64,000 nt of DNA from Hydrogenophaga intermedia. GTDB taxonomy: Bacteria > Pseudomonadota > Gammaproteobacteria > Burkholderiales > Burkholderiaceae_C. Position 1 is the first letter of the stretch, and every line of letters starts with the position of its first letter. The stretch covers positions 62,001 to 126,000 of the forward strand of contig NZ_JAMBNO010000012.1 in assembly GCF_023715105.1 (NCBI RefSeq), in the 5' to 3' direction. A model generated the notes under the pieces. The model searched no databases. It saw only the letters and a program-made list of their open reading frames with translations, and was not told where the DNA came from. Shown here piece after piece: positions 7,947 through 19,615 of this stretch. Position numbers and translations under genes: made by a program.

Positions 7947-9206
7947 ATGAACATGACCAAACCCCACCAGCAACTCGACGTCTGGATCGACGCGCACTTT
8001 GACGAGCAGCTCGCCTTCCTGCAACAACTGGTGCGCGTGCCCACCGACACACCGCCCGGCAACAACGCGCCGCATGCCGAGCGCACCGCCGATTTGCTGC
8101 AGGCCTTCGGCTACGTGGCCGAGAAGCACGCGGTGCCCGACGCCGATGTGAAAACCGCCGGCCTGCAGAGCATCACCAACCTCATCGTGCGCCGCCGCTT
8201 CGCCGACGGCGGCCCGGTGATCGCACTCAACGCCCACGGCGATGTGGTGCCCCCCGGCGAGGGCTGGACGCACGATCCCTACGGCGGCGAGATCGCCGAT
8301 GGCGCCATGTACGGCCGCGCCACCGCGGTGAGCAAGAGCGACTTCTCCACCTTCACCTTCGCGCTGCGCGCGCTCGAATCGCTGAACGCGCCGCTCAAGG
8401 GCGGCGTGGAGCTGCACTTCACCTACGACGAAGAGTTCGGCGGTGAACTCGGCCCCGGCTGGCTGCTCGCCAAGGGCCTGACGAAACCCGACCTGATGGT
8501 GGCCGCGGGTTTCAGCTATCAGGTGGTGGTGGCGCACAACGGCTGCCTGCAGCTGGAAGTGACGGTGCAAGGCGAGATGGCCCACGCCGCCATTCCCGAC
8601 AGCGGCACCGACGCACTGCAGGGCGCCACCAACATCCTGAACGCGCTGTACGCGCTGAACCGCGACTACCTTCGGGTGACGTCATCGGTCGAGGGCATCA
8701 GCCACCCTTACCTCAACGTCGGCCTCATCAGCGGCGGCACCAACACCAACGTCATTCCCGGCAAGGTGGTGCTCAAGCTCGATCGCCGCATGATTCCCGA
8801 AGAAGACCCGGCGCAGGTGGAGGCGGCGTTGCGCGAGACCATCGCCCAAGCCGCGGCCAGCTTCCAACCGCCACGCGGCGGCAAGGCGCTGCGGGTCGAC
8901 ATCAAACGCATGTTGCTGGCGCGCGCCATGCAGCCGCTGGCGGGCAATGCCGCGCTGGTGAAGGCGCTGCAGACCCACGGCGAGCAGGTGTTCGGCGAGC
9001 CCATCCCCGCGCTGGGCACACCGCTCTACACCGACGTGCGCCTCTACGTGGAGCGCGGCATTCCCGGCGTGATCTATGGCGCCGGTCCGCGCACGGTGCG
9101 CGAATCGAACGCCAAGCGTGCCGACGAGCACGTTCGGCTGGACGACCTGCGCCGCGCCACCAAAGTCATCGCACGCGCGCTGTTCGACCTGCTGCAGGCG
9201 CGCTAA
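7947..9206 (+). CDS. M20-family metallohydrolase (ArgE/DapE type)
   Basis: A 419-residue di-metal amidohydrolase. Metal-ligand motifs are NAHGDVVPPGEGW (His97, Asp99) and FTYDEEFGGE (Glu162-163), and the dimerisation domain lies at about 200-310. The ATG at 7947 follows the fusion gene by seven bases, and another in-frame ATG is at 7953. It is a different branch from the allantoate amidohydrolase. Its place at the end of the operon suggests a carbamoyl or acyl-amide substrate from purine breakdown, such as an ureido compound, but the substrate is unknown. An acetylornithine or succinyl-diaminopimelate role is less likely here. Confidence 0.8.
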   Translation: MNMTKPHQQLDVWIDAHFDEQLAFLQQLVRVPTDTPPGNNAPHAERTADLLQAFGYVAEKHAVPDADVKTAGLQSITNLIVRRRFADGGPVIALNAHGDVVPPGEGWTHDPYGGEIADGAMYGRATAVSKSDFSTFTFALRALESLNAPLKGGVELHFTYDEEFGGELGPGWLLAKGLTKPDLMVAAGFSYQVVVAHNGCLQLEVTVQGEMAHAAIPDSGTDALQGATNILNALYALNRDYLRVTSSVEGISHPYLNVGLISGGTNTNVIPGKVVLKLDRRMIPEEDPAQVEAALRETIAQAAASFQPPRGGKALRVDIKRMLLARAMQPLAGNAALVKALQTHGEQVFGEPIPALGTPLYTDVRLYVERGIPGVIYGAGPRTVRESNAKRADEHVRLDDLRRATKVIARALFDLLQAR

Positions 9207-9299
9207 GCCCGCGCACCCATCGGGTTTGGCGCAAGCAAGCCGCTGCGCCCGGGCACGATGCCAAAATCATCTCGGCAACGGACAACACAGGAGACCGCC

Positions 9300-11576
<2,277 letters not shown>

Positions 11577-11720
11577 GGGCAGCCGCTCCATTGGCCTAGT
11601 GCGAACGAAGTACGTCGATCCCACCGGAAGTGTCGCGGGCCCGTTGAGCGGTCCCGCGCCGCGCAAGGCGGCCCGCGGGGCTACCTTGCGGGCATCAGCC
11701 CTTTCTGTGGATCCGTACGC

Positions 11721-12692
11721 ATGCCAGCCTCCACGCATCCCCGCCTCACCCTCATGCTGTGGGCCTCAGCCCTTTGCGCCTGTGGAGGAGGTTCGTCGCA
11801 GCCGGCACCGCCCGCCCCGGTTCTGACCCTCCCCAACGAAGCCGTCCTGACGGTCAGCACCGCCGCGCTGGCCTTGGCCTCGTCGGGTCAGTCGCGCGAT
11901 TTCGTGATCACCAATGTGGGGGAGCACGTCGCGCACGACCTCACGGTATCGGGTGTCGCCGCTCTCCCGCCGGGCAGCGCCCTCAACAGCGACTGCAGCA
12001 CACTCGCCCCGGCAGCGAGCTGCACCCTCACCGTCACCCCTGGCGCCATGCCGACCTCTGCCCCTGGCGACAGGGCACCGCAACCCGTGGCGTTGACCCT
12101 GACCGGCAGCAACACGCCTGCGCTGCTCCTGCATGTCTGGGTGCTGGGGCCGGGCAGCGTGTACCAGGGAGGATTCGTGTTCGATCTCGACGACACGCCA
12201 CCGCTCACCAGCAGCGTCGGCGGCAAAGTACTGGCGCTTGAGGACGCTACGCCCGATACGGTCAGGTGGGGCACTGCAAATACGCCCACCAGCAACACAG
12301 ACGGCGCTCTCAACACCACCCATATGGTGAATGCCACGGGTCTACCAGGCGATCCGGACAGGCCCTACAGCGCCTGGGCTTGTGACGCGCATGACGGTGA
12401 CGGCCATGACGCCTGGTATCTCCCTGCCATCTGCGAATGGGGCTACGACCGAGACGGGCGCGGCTCGGGCTGCGGCACCGCTGCAGCCCCAACGATGAAC
12501 AATATCGCCAGCCAGATATTGGACAAGGGGGTGGACGCGGGGCCCTTCAGACATGTCGAATACTGGAGTTCCACCGGTTCGCAGACCGATGTGTGGGTTC
12601 AGGTTTTCGGGCCGGGCATACCCGCCGCACAAGTCACCACTTTCCCTTCGGGTATCCAAGGCGTTCGATGTGCACGCGCGATCACGCGCTGA
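11721..12692 (+). CDS. Lipoprotein with DUF1566-like C-terminal domain
   Basis: A 323-residue exported protein. The N terminus has a short signal ending LCAC with Cys21 followed by GGGSS, a loose lipobox. Residues about 40-145 resemble an Ig-like choice-of-anchor segment (FVITNVGEHVAHDLTV, CTLTVTP). The C-terminal 150 residues carry YLPAICEWGYD, YWSST and GVRCARA, the pattern of DUF1566/Lcl-type domains found on surface lectin-like proteins. It is the 3'-most plus gene before convergent garD and has no obvious functional partner. Function unknown; adhesion is only a guess from the domain. Confidence 0.7.
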   Translation: MPASTHPRLTLMLWASALCACGGGSSQPAPPAPVLTLPNEAVLTVSTAALALASSGQSRDFVITNVGEHVAHDLTVSGVAALPPGSALNSDCSTLAPAASCTLTVTPGAMPTSAPGDRAPQPVALTLTGSNTPALLLHVWVLGPGSVYQGGFVFDLDDTPPLTSSVGGKVLALEDATPDTVRWGTANTPTSNTDGALNTTHMVNATGLPGDPDRPYSAWACDAHDGDGHDAWYLPAICEWGYDRDGRGSGCGTAAAPTMNNIASQILDKGVDAGPFRHVEYWSSTGSQTDVWVQVFGPGIPAAQVTTFPSGIQGVRCARAITR

Positions 12693-12721
12693 CGAACTTT
12701 CAGGCCTCCTCAACAGTCGCC

Positions 12722-14299
12722 TCAGGTCACCGGCGCCGGGTTGAACAGCACCAGCTGGTTGTGCAGCTTCCAGCGCTCGGCCCAGGTCTTCTGGCGGCCG
12801 CTGGCCACCTCGAGCATGTAGCGGAACAACGCCCAGCCCACATCCTCGATGCTGGCCGTGCCATCGGCAATGGTGCCGGCGTTGATGTCCATCAGGTCGT
12901 GCCAGCGGCGCGCCAGTTCGCTGCGCGTGGCGACCTTGATCACCGGTACCGCGGCCAGGCCGTAGGGCGTGCCGCGGCCGGTGGTGAACACGTGCAGGTT
13001 CATGCCGGCGGCCAGTTGCAGCGTGCCGCAGATGAAGTCGCTCGCGGGGGTGGCGGCGTAGGTGAGGCCCTTCGCGCGCAGCTTCTCGCCGGGTGAGAGC
13101 ACGTTGCCGATGGGCGCGCTGCCTGATTTCACGATGGACCCCATGGCCTTCTCGACGATGTTCGACAGGCCACCCTTCTTGTTGCCCGGCGTGGTGTTGG
13201 CGCTGCGGTCCACGCTGCCGCGCTTGAGGTAATCGTCGTACCAGGCCATCTCGCGCACCATGGCCTTGGCCACCTCGGGCGTGGTGGCGCGCGCGGTGAG
13301 TTGTGCGATCCCGTCGCGCACCTCGGTGGTCTCGGAGAACATCACGCTGGCACCGGCGCGCACCAGCAGGTCGGTGCAGAAGCCCACCGCCGGGTTGGCC
13401 GTGACGCCGCTGAAGGCGTCGCTGCCGCCACACTGCACGCCCACCACCAGTTCGCTCGCGGGCACGGTCTCGCGGTGGCGCGCGTTCAATCGCTTCAGGT
13501 GTTCCTCGGCCTGGCGCAGGATGGCATCGACCATCGACATGAAGCCCACGTGCGCTTCGTCCTGCAAACACACGATGTCGAGCGCTTCAGGTTCGCCACG
13601 CTGGTCGGCGATCGGGATACTGCCCGGCGGTAGCAAGCGTTCGGGCTGCAGCTTCTCGCAACCCAGGCTAACCACCATCACCTCGCCGCCGAAGTTCGGG
13701 TTCTGGCTGATGTGGCGCAGCGTACGGATGGGGATCACCGCGTCGGGCGCGTCGATGGCCACGCCACAGCCGTAGCCATGCTCCAGGGCCACCACGTCGT
13801 CCACGTTCGGGTACTTGGGCAGCAACTCGCTCTTGATGCGCTGCACCGCGAATTCGGTGACGCCGGCCACGCACTGAACGGTCTGGGTGATGGCCAGGAT
13901 GTTGCGCGTGCCGACAGAGCCGTCCGGGTTGCGGTAGCCCTCGAAGGTGTAGCCCTCCAGCGGCGGCAACGGCACGCTGCCGCGCGTGGCCATGGGCAGG
14001 TTGTCCAGGCCACGCGCCTCGGGCATCTGCAGGCGGCGCTCGTGCACCCAGGCGCCGGCGGGGATGTCCTCCAGCGCGAAGCCGATCGGTACGCCATAAC
14101 GCAGCACCGCGGTGCCCTTGGGCAGCGGCACCAAAGCCACTTTGTGGCCCTGCGGCACCTTCTCCACCAGCACAGGGCCATCGGCCAGCGCGGCACCCGC
14201 GGGCAGTCCGCCATCGTTGGCCACGATGGCCACGTTGTCGTCGGCGTGCATGCGGATGGTCAGCGGCGTGGCGGCTGCGTGGGTCGCAAGGGTGTCCAA
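12722..14299 (-). CDS. garD: Galactarate dehydratase
   Basis: A 525-residue UxaA-family Fe-dependent dehydratase that converts galactarate to 5-dehydro-4-deoxyglucarate. It has the N-terminal SAF-like [13 protein letters not shown] segment and PQGHKVAL, then [40 protein letters not shown] and [12 protein letters not shown], which closely follow Escherichia coli GarD rather than UxaA. The start is a TTG at 14299 with AGGAG nine bases upstream; the next in-frame ATG is about 16 codons in. It is divergent from the LacI regulator, with an operator between them. Confidence 0.92.
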   Translation of the reverse strand: MDTLATHAAATPLTIRMHADDNVAIVANDGGLPAGAALADGPVLVEKVPQGHKVALVPLPKGTAVLRYGVPIGFALEDIPAGAWVHERRLQMPEARGLDNLPMATRGSVPLPPLEGYTFEGYRNPDGSVGTRNILAITQTVQCVAGVTEFAVQRIKSELLPKYPNVDDVVALEHGYGCGVAIDAPDAVIPIRTLRHISQNPNFGGEVMVVSLGCEKLQPERLLPPGSIPIADQRGEPEALDIVCLQDEAHVGFMSMVDAILRQAEEHLKRLNARHRETVPASELVVGVQCGGSDAFSGVTANPAVGFCTDLLVRAGASVMFSETTEVRDGIAQLTARATTPEVAKAMVREMAWYDDYLKRGSVDRSANTTPGNKKGGLSNIVEKAMGSIVKSGSAPIGNVLSPGEKLRAKGLTYAATPASDFICGTLQLAAGMNLHVFTTGRGTPYGLAAVPVIKVATRSELARRWHDLMDINAGTIADGTASIEDVGWALFRYMLEVASGRQKTWAERWKLHNQLVLFNPAPVT

Positions 14300-14371
14300 G
14301 ATCCGCGTCTCCTATGATTCAGCGCGCTGCGGGTCACCGGCTTCATGGCCGGGGTGCTTCCACACCGCGCT

Positions 14372-14385
14372 TGGTACCGGTACCA
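14372..14385. promoter_or_regulatory. LacI-type operator, copy 1 (garD / regulator)
   Basis: TGGTACCGGTACCA is a perfect 14-bp palindrome with a central CG pair as in LacI-family operators. It lies between the divergent garD and lacI-type genes, 13 bases before the regulator start codon. The same 14 bases recur twice at 15470-15514. Confidence 0.82.
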
Positions 14386-14398
14386 TTTTACGCTGCAA

Positions 14399-15427
14399 AT
14401 GAAAGAATCCGACAACTCCCGGCGTTCCCGCCGTGGCAGCGGGGCCATCACCGTGCGCGATGTCGCACGCCTGGCCGGCGTGGCACCGATCACCGTCTCA
14501 CGCGCACTCAACACGCCGGATCAGGTCTCGCCCGACGTGCGCCAGAAGGTGCTGGCCGTGGTGCAGAAAACGGGCTACGTGCCCAACCGCATGGCCGGCG
14601 GCCTCGCCTCGTCGCGCAGCAAGCTCATTGCGGCCGTGGTGCCCAGCACCGTGATGTCGGTCTTCATGCCCACCATCGAGGCGCTCAACGACACCCTCTT
14701 CGGTGCCGGCTACCAGCTCATGCTCGGCCAGTCGGACTACTCGGCCGAGCGCGAAGAGGCGCTGCTCGAAGCCATCGTCGGCCGCCGACCCGATGGGATT
14801 TTCCTCACCGGCATCCTGGGGCCCAGCCAGGGTCGAACGCGGCTGCTGGCCTCGGGCATCCCGGTGGTGGAAACCTGGGATCTCACGCCCACGCCGATCG
14901 ACATGCTGGTGGGTTTCTCGCACGCCGACATCGGCCGCGAGGTGGCGCGCTTCCTGCTGGGCAAGGGCCGGCGCCGGCTCGCACTCATCCGCGCCGACGA
15001 CGAGCGCGCCGCGCGCCGCGCCGACGCGTTTCGCGCCGCGGTGGCGCGCGCGGGACACGGGCCGGTGACGGAGGTGAACGTGGGCGCGTCACGCTCGCTG
15101 CGCAGTGGGCGCGACGCGCTGGTGCGGCTACTTGAGCAGCGCCCCGATGTCGACGCCGTGTTCTGCAGCTCCGACCTGCTGGCCCTGGGCGCGGCCACCG
15201 AGGCGCGCGTGCGCGGCATCGCCATCCCTGACCGCCTCGCGCTGGTCGGCTTCGGCGACGTGTCGTTCGCGGCCGACATGGCGCCCGCGCTCAGCACGGT
15301 GCGCATCAACGGTGCCGACATCGGCCGCCAGGCTGCACGCTGGCTGATCGACCGCGCCGAAGGCCGCGAGGTCTCCCCGCGGGTGCAGGACGTGGGTTTC
15401 TCCATCGTGGAACGCGAAACCAGCTGA
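14399..15427 (+). CDS. LacI-family transcriptional regulator of hexarate catabolism
   Basis: A 342-residue regulator. The DNA-binding helix-turn-helix is at about 14-33 (ITVRDVARLAGVAPITVSRALN), followed by the hinge helix PNRMAGGLASSRS. Residues 60-340 are a periplasmic-binding-protein-like sensor domain. The ATG at 14399 follows the copy-1 operator directly, so it probably controls its own expression as well as garD. Two further operator copies before the Bug receptor gene place the whole galactarate/glucarate set under one regulator. The inducer is presumably a hexarate or its dehydration product. Confidence 0.9.
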   Translation: MKESDNSRRSRRGSGAITVRDVARLAGVAPITVSRALNTPDQVSPDVRQKVLAVVQKTGYVPNRMAGGLASSRSKLIAAVVPSTVMSVFMPTIEALNDTLFGAGYQLMLGQSDYSAEREEALLEAIVGRRPDGIFLTGILGPSQGRTRLLASGIPVVETWDLTPTPIDMLVGFSHADIGREVARFLLGKGRRRLALIRADDERAARRADAFRAAVARAGHGPVTEVNVGASRSLRSGRDALVRLLEQRPDVDAVFCSSDLLALGAATEARVRGIAIPDRLALVGFGDVSFAADMAPALSTVRINGADIGRQAARWLIDRAEGREVSPRVQDVGFSIVERETS

Positions 15428-15454
15428 CGTGGCGACAGCCACCGACGAACGCGG

Positions 15455-15484
15455 GTTGACGCCCCCATTTGGTACCGGTACCAT
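15455..15484 (+). promoter_or_regulatory. Sigma-70 promoter of the Bug-gudD-garL-garR operon
   Basis: TTGACG (15455-15460) and TACCAT (15479-15484) are spaced by 18 bases. The -10 hexamer lies within operator copy 2, so bound repressor would block RNA polymerase. The promoter match is moderate (5 of 6 and 4 of 6). Confidence 0.5.
15470..15483. promoter_or_regulatory. LacI-type operator, copy 2
   Basis: TGGTACCGGTACCA, identical to copy 1, overlaps the predicted -10 region of the gudD operon promoter. Confidence 0.82.
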
Positions 15485-15500
15485 GCGCTCCGGTTTCGCT

Positions 15501-15514
15501 TGGTACCGGTACCA
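15501..15514. promoter_or_regulatory. LacI-type operator, copy 3
   Basis: TGGTACCGGTACCA again, extended to TTGGTACCGGTACCAA (15500-15515). Its start is 31 bases from that of copy 2, close to three helical turns, which would put two repressor dimers on the same DNA face. Confidence 0.82.
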
Positions 15515-15551
15515 ACCGAAGGCCTTTCCACCCCCCAGGAGACACACGACC

Positions 15552-16502
15552 ATGAAACAGCTGCTGTGCGCGCTCGGCGCCGCCATGACCCTCACCTCGG
15601 CCATGGCCTGGCCCACCAAACCCGTCGCCCTTGTGGTGCCCTTCCCGCCCGGTGGCTCCACCGATGTGATCGCCCGCACGTTGCAACCCAAGCTGCAGGA
15701 AAAGCTGGGCGGCACCTTCGTGGTGGAAAACAAGGCCGGCGCCACCGGCACCATCGGCGCCACGCACGTGGTGCGTTCCGCGCCCGATGGCCACACGCTG
15801 TTTGTTTCGTCGCTCGGCCCGTTCGTGATCGCGCCCCACCTGTTCAAGGTGAGCTATGACGCGACCCGGGAGTTCGACCTCATTTCGGTCGCGGTGCAGG
15901 CACCCAACGTGCTGGTGGTCCCCGCCGCCTCCCCGCATAAAAGCATGGCCGACGTGATCGCGTACCAGAAGGCCAACCCCGGCAAGATGACCTTCGCTTC
16001 CTCGGGCAATGGCAGCAGCGACCACCTGACCGCCGAGCTGTACTGGCAGCAGACCGGCACCAGCGGCGTGCATGTGCCCTACAAAGGCGGTGGCCCCGTG
16101 ATGACCGATCTGCTGGGCAACCAGGTCGATTCGTCGTTCATGAACATCAACACCGCGATGCCGCAAATCAAGGGCGGCAAACTGCGCGCGCTCTCCATCA
16201 CCAGTGCCCAGCGCTCGCCGCTCCTGCCCGACGTGCCCACGCTCGACGAACTCGGTATCAAGGACGCCAATGTCTATTCCTGGCAGGCCGTGGCAGGCCC
16301 CAAGGGGCTGCCGGCCGACGTGAAGACCAAGCTGCATGCGGCCATCAAGGACGCGCTGAACGACCCGGCCGTCAAGCCCAAGCTGCTCGAAGTCGGCTTC
16401 GAGATCGTGGCCAGCACGCCCGAGCAGTTTGCCGCCTTCCAGGCCGCCGAGTTTGCGCGCTGGCAAAAGCTCATCCAGTCCCGCAACATCAAGGCCGATT
16501 GA
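15552..16502 (+). CDS. Bug-family (TTT) solute-binding protein
   Basis: A 316-residue periplasmic receptor of the tripartite tricarboxylate transporter family. Signal peptide residues 1-20 end in TSAMA. The Bug signatures [19 protein letters not shown] and [13 protein letters not shown] are clear. It is the first gene of the operon with gudD, garL and garR, so a hexarate ligand is the best guess. No tctA/tctB membrane genes are present in the window, as is common for the many orphan Bug receptors in this family of bacteria. AGGAG lies about ten bases before the ATG. Confidence 0.9.
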   Translation: MKQLLCALGAAMTLTSAMAWPTKPVALVVPFPPGGSTDVIARTLQPKLQEKLGGTFVVENKAGATGTIGATHVVRSAPDGHTLFVSSLGPFVIAPHLFKVSYDATREFDLISVAVQAPNVLVVPAASPHKSMADVIAYQKANPGKMTFASSGNGSSDHLTAELYWQQTGTSGVHVPYKGGGPVMTDLLGNQVDSSFMNINTAMPQIKGGKLRALSITSAQRSPLLPDVPTLDELGIKDANVYSWQAVAGPKGLPADVKTKLHAAIKDALNDPAVKPKLLEVGFEIVASTPEQFAAFQAAEFARWQKLIQSRNIKAD

Positions 16503-16509
16503 GCGCCTC

Positions 16510-17856
16510 ATGCTGAACCCCGTCCCCGTCGGCGCCACGCCCCGCGTCACCGAGCTCATCGCCATTACCGTCGCGGGCCGCGACGGCATGCTGCTCAACC
16601 TGAGCGGGGCGCACGCGCCTTTCTTCACCCGCAACCTGCTGATCCTGCGCGACAGCGCGGGCCGCACCGGCGTGGGCGAGGTGCCCGGGGGCGAGAAGAT
16701 CCGCCAGACCCTGGAAGACGCACGCGAACTGGTGGTGGGCCGCTCCATCGGCGACCACCAGCGTGTGCTGCGCGAACTGCAGACCCGCTTTGCCGACCGC
16801 GACAGTGGCGGACGCGGGCTGCAGACCTTCGATCTGCGCACCGCGATCCACGCCGTCACCGCCGTGGAATCCGCATTGCTCGATCTGCTGGGCCAGCACC
16901 TGGAGGTGCCGGTGGCCGCGCTGCTGGGCGAAGGCCAGCAGCGTGAATCGGTGGAGATGCTGGGCTACCTGTTTTTCGTGGGCGATCGCACCAGGACCGA
17001 CTTGCCTTATGCCAGCGAACCGAACGCCGACAACGCCTGGTTCCGCCTGCGCCACGAGAAGGCCATGACACCCGAAGCCATCGTGCGTCTGGCCGAGGCC
17101 GCGCGTGAGCGTTACGGCTTCAACGACTTCAAGCTCAAGGGCGGCGTGCTGCGCGGCGACGACGAGGTGGACGCCGTGACCGCGCTGCACGAACGCTTCC
17201 CCGACGCGCGCGTGACCCTCGACCCGAATGGCGGCTGGCTGCTCAAGGACGCGATCCGCCTGGGCCAGCGCATGCGCGGCGTGGTGGCCTACGCCGAAGA
17301 CCCGTGTGGCGCCGAAGACGGCTTCTCTGGCCGCGAGGTGATGGCCGAGTTCCGCCGCGCCACTGGGCTGCCCACGGCCACCAACATGGTGGCCACCGAC
17401 TGGCGCCAGATGGTGCACGCGCTCGCACTGCAAAGCGTGGACATCCCGCTGGCCGACCCGCACTTCTGGACCATGGCCGGCAGCGTGCGCGTGGCGCAGA
17501 CCTGCCGCGACTGGGGGCTGACCTGGGGTTCGCACTCCAACAACCATTTCGACGTGTCGTTGGCCATGTTCACGCACGTGGGCGCAGCAGCGCCGGGCAA
17601 GGTCACCGCCATTGATACACACTGGATCTGGCAGGACGGCCAGCGCCTCACCAAAGAGCCGCTGCAGATCGTCAACGGCCACGTGGCGGTGCCGAAGAAG
17701 CCCGGCCTGGGCATCGAGCTCGACATGGCCGAGGTAGAGAAAGCCCACCGGCTCTACCAACAGCACGGCCTGGGTGCGCGCGACGACGCCATGGCCATGC
17801 AATACCTGATACCGAACTGGACCTTCAACCCCAAGCGGCCCTGCATGGACCGCTGA
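16510..17856 (+). CDS. gudD: Glucarate dehydratase
   Basis: A 448-residue enolase-superfamily enzyme that dehydrates D-glucarate to 5-dehydro-4-deoxyglucarate. The N-terminal capping domain runs to about 140. The barrel carries [14 protein letters not shown] (catalytic Lys), [16 protein letters not shown] and ATNMVATDW as metal and base motifs, and [14 protein letters not shown] near residue 340 supplies the second base. Length equals that of E. coli GudD. It starts seven bases after the Bug gene stop and shares its product with GarD. Confidence 0.95.
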   Translation: MLNPVPVGATPRVTELIAITVAGRDGMLLNLSGAHAPFFTRNLLILRDSAGRTGVGEVPGGEKIRQTLEDARELVVGRSIGDHQRVLRELQTRFADRDSGGRGLQTFDLRTAIHAVTAVESALLDLLGQHLEVPVAALLGEGQQRESVEMLGYLFFVGDRTRTDLPYASEPNADNAWFRLRHEKAMTPEAIVRLAEAARERYGFNDFKLKGGVLRGDDEVDAVTALHERFPDARVTLDPNGGWLLKDAIRLGQRMRGVVAYAEDPCGAEDGFSGREVMAEFRRATGLPTATNMVATDWRQMVHALALQSVDIPLADPHFWTMAGSVRVAQTCRDWGLTWGSHSNNHFDVSLAMFTHVGAAAPGKVTAIDTHWIWQDGQRLTKEPLQIVNGHVAVPKKPGLGIELDMAEVEKAHRLYQQHGLGARDDAMAMQYLIPNWTFNPKRPCMDR

Positions 17857-17872
17857 ACAAACGGCACATCCG

Positions 17873-18664
17873 ATGAGACCGAACAAGCTGCGCGAGATCT
17901 GGGCCCGTGGCGGCGCCGTGGTGAACGGCTGGCTCGCCATTGCGAACAGCTTCTCCGCCGAGACCATGGCCCACCAGGGCTGGGACTCGCTCACCATCGA
18001 CCTGCAACACGGCGTGGTGGACTACGCCGGCATGGTGCCCATGCTGCAGGCCATCAGCACCACGCCCACCGTGCCCGTGGTGCGCGTGCCCTGGCTGGAG
18101 CCGGGCATCATCATGAAGACGCTGGACGCCGGTGCCTACGGTGTGATCTGCCCCATGGTGAACACGCGCGCGGACGCCGAGAAGCTGGTGGCGTACACCC
18201 ACTACGCACCCCAAGGCACGCGCAGCTTCGGCCCCGTGCGCGCCCTGCTCTACGGCGGTGCCGACTATCCCGCCCACGCCAACGACACCATCGTCGCCTT
18301 CGCCATGATCGAGACCGCGCAGGCGCTCGAGAACCTGGACGACATCCTCGCCACGCCAGGCCTGGACGCGGTCTACATCGGGCCGTCGGACCTGTCGCTC
18401 GCGCTGGGCTGCAAGCCCACCTTCGACGACCTCGACCCCAAGGCCGCCGAGGCGGTGCAGCACATCCTGGCGCGTGCCAAGGCGCACGGCGTGGTGGCAG
18501 GCATCCACAACGGCACGCCGGAGGCCGCCCTCAAGCGCATCGGCATGGGCTTTCAGTTCGTCACCATCAGCTCCGACGCGCGCCTCATGGCCGCGGGCGC
18601 GCAGCAGATCGTCAACACCATGCGCGGCGGCTTGCAAGCCATCAAGCCCCAGAGCGGTCACTGA
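17873..18664 (+). CDS. garL: 5-dehydro-4-deoxyglucarate aldolase (HpcH/HpaI family)
   Basis: A 263-residue class II aldolase that splits the common product of GarD and GudD to pyruvate and tartronate semialdehyde. Motifs are WDSLTIDLQHGVVDY (active-site His), VRVPWLEPGIIMKTLDAGAYGVICPMVN and DAVYIGPSDLSLALG, all typical of the HpcH/HpaI fold. The exact substrate follows from position between gudD and garR. A 4-hydroxy-2-oxoheptanedioate aldolase is the closest alternative by family alone. Confidence 0.87.
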   Translation: MRPNKLREIWARGGAVVNGWLAIANSFSAETMAHQGWDSLTIDLQHGVVDYAGMVPMLQAISTTPTVPVVRVPWLEPGIIMKTLDAGAYGVICPMVNTRADAEKLVAYTHYAPQGTRSFGPVRALLYGGADYPAHANDTIVAFAMIETAQALENLDDILATPGLDAVYIGPSDLSLALGCKPTFDDLDPKAAEAVQHILARAKAHGVVAGIHNGTPEAALKRIGMGFQFVTISSDARLMAAGAQQIVNTMRGGLQAIKPQSGH

Positions 18665-18690
18665 TTCACCCCCTTACCGGAAACACAGGC

Positions 18691-19575
18691 ATGAAAGTCG
18701 GATTCATCGGCCTGGGCATCATGGGCACACCCATGGCCCTGCACCTCGTCAACAAGGGCCACGCGCTCACCGTGTACACGCGCAGCCAGGTGCCCGAGGC
18801 CATCACTGCCGCTGGTGGCGTGCGTGTGGACAGCGCCGCCGCCGTGGCGCGCGAGGCCGAGGTCATCTTCACCATGGTGCCCGACACGCCCGACGTCGAA
18901 GCCGTGCTGTTCGGCAAGGGCGGCGTGGCCGAAGGCATCGGCAAAGGCAAGGTCGTGGTCGACATGAGCTCCATCTCGCCCATGGCCACCAAGGCCTTCG
19001 CCAAACGCATCAACGCGCTCGGTGCCGACTACATCGACGCGCCGGTCTCGGGCGGCGAGGTCGGCGCCAAGGCTGGCACGCTCACCATCATGTGCGGCGG
19101 TGACGCCGCTGTGTTCGAGCGCGTGAAACCCCTGCTGGAATGCATGGGCAAGAACATCACGCTGGTGGGTGGCAATGGCGACGGCCAGACCACCAAGGTC
19201 GCCAACCAGATCATCGTGGCGCTCAATATCGCCGCCGTGAGCGAAGCCCTGGTGTTTGCCAGCAAGGCCGGCGCCGACCCGGCCAAGGTGCGCGAGGCGT
19301 TGATGGGTGGCTTCGCGGCGAGCCGCATCCTGGAAGTGCACGGCGAGCGCATGATCAAGCGCACCTTCAACCCGGGCTTTCGCATCAAGCTGCACCAGAA
19401 GGATCTGGGCCTGGCCCTGCAAGGCGCTCGAGAACTCGGCGTGGCCCTGCCGCAGACGGCGAACGCCGCGCAACTCATGCAGGCCTGCGCCGCCCGCGGC
19501 CTGGGCGAACTCGATCACTCGGCGCTGGTTCAGGCGTTGGAAATCATGGCGGAGCACCCGGTCGCAAAGGGGTGA
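18691..19575 (+). CDS. garR: 2-hydroxy-3-oxopropionate (tartronate semialdehyde) reductase
   Basis: A 294-residue beta-hydroxyacid dehydrogenase that reduces tartronate semialdehyde to glycerate. The N terminus shows the Rossmann motif GFIGLGIMGTPMALHL. Substrate-binding DAPVSGGEVGAKAGTLTIM and the catalytic-lysine segment TKVANQIIVALN follow. It completes the pathway to glycerate; a glycerate kinase gene is not seen in this window. It is the last gene of the operon, and its 3' end converges on the response regulator. Confidence 0.93.
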   Translation: MKVGFIGLGIMGTPMALHLVNKGHALTVYTRSQVPEAITAAGGVRVDSAAAVAREAEVIFTMVPDTPDVEAVLFGKGGVAEGIGKGKVVVDMSSISPMATKAFAKRINALGADYIDAPVSGGEVGAKAGTLTIMCGGDAAVFERVKPLLECMGKNITLVGGNGDGQTTKVANQIIVALNIAAVSEALVFASKAGADPAKVREALMGGFAASRILEVHGERMIKRTFNPGFRIKLHQKDLGLALQGARELGVALPQTANAAQLMQACAARGLGELDHSALVQALEIMAEHPVAKG

Positions 19576-19615
19576 GCGCGCCACGGCGGGCACACACGCT
19601 TCTGCGCTTTCGTGG

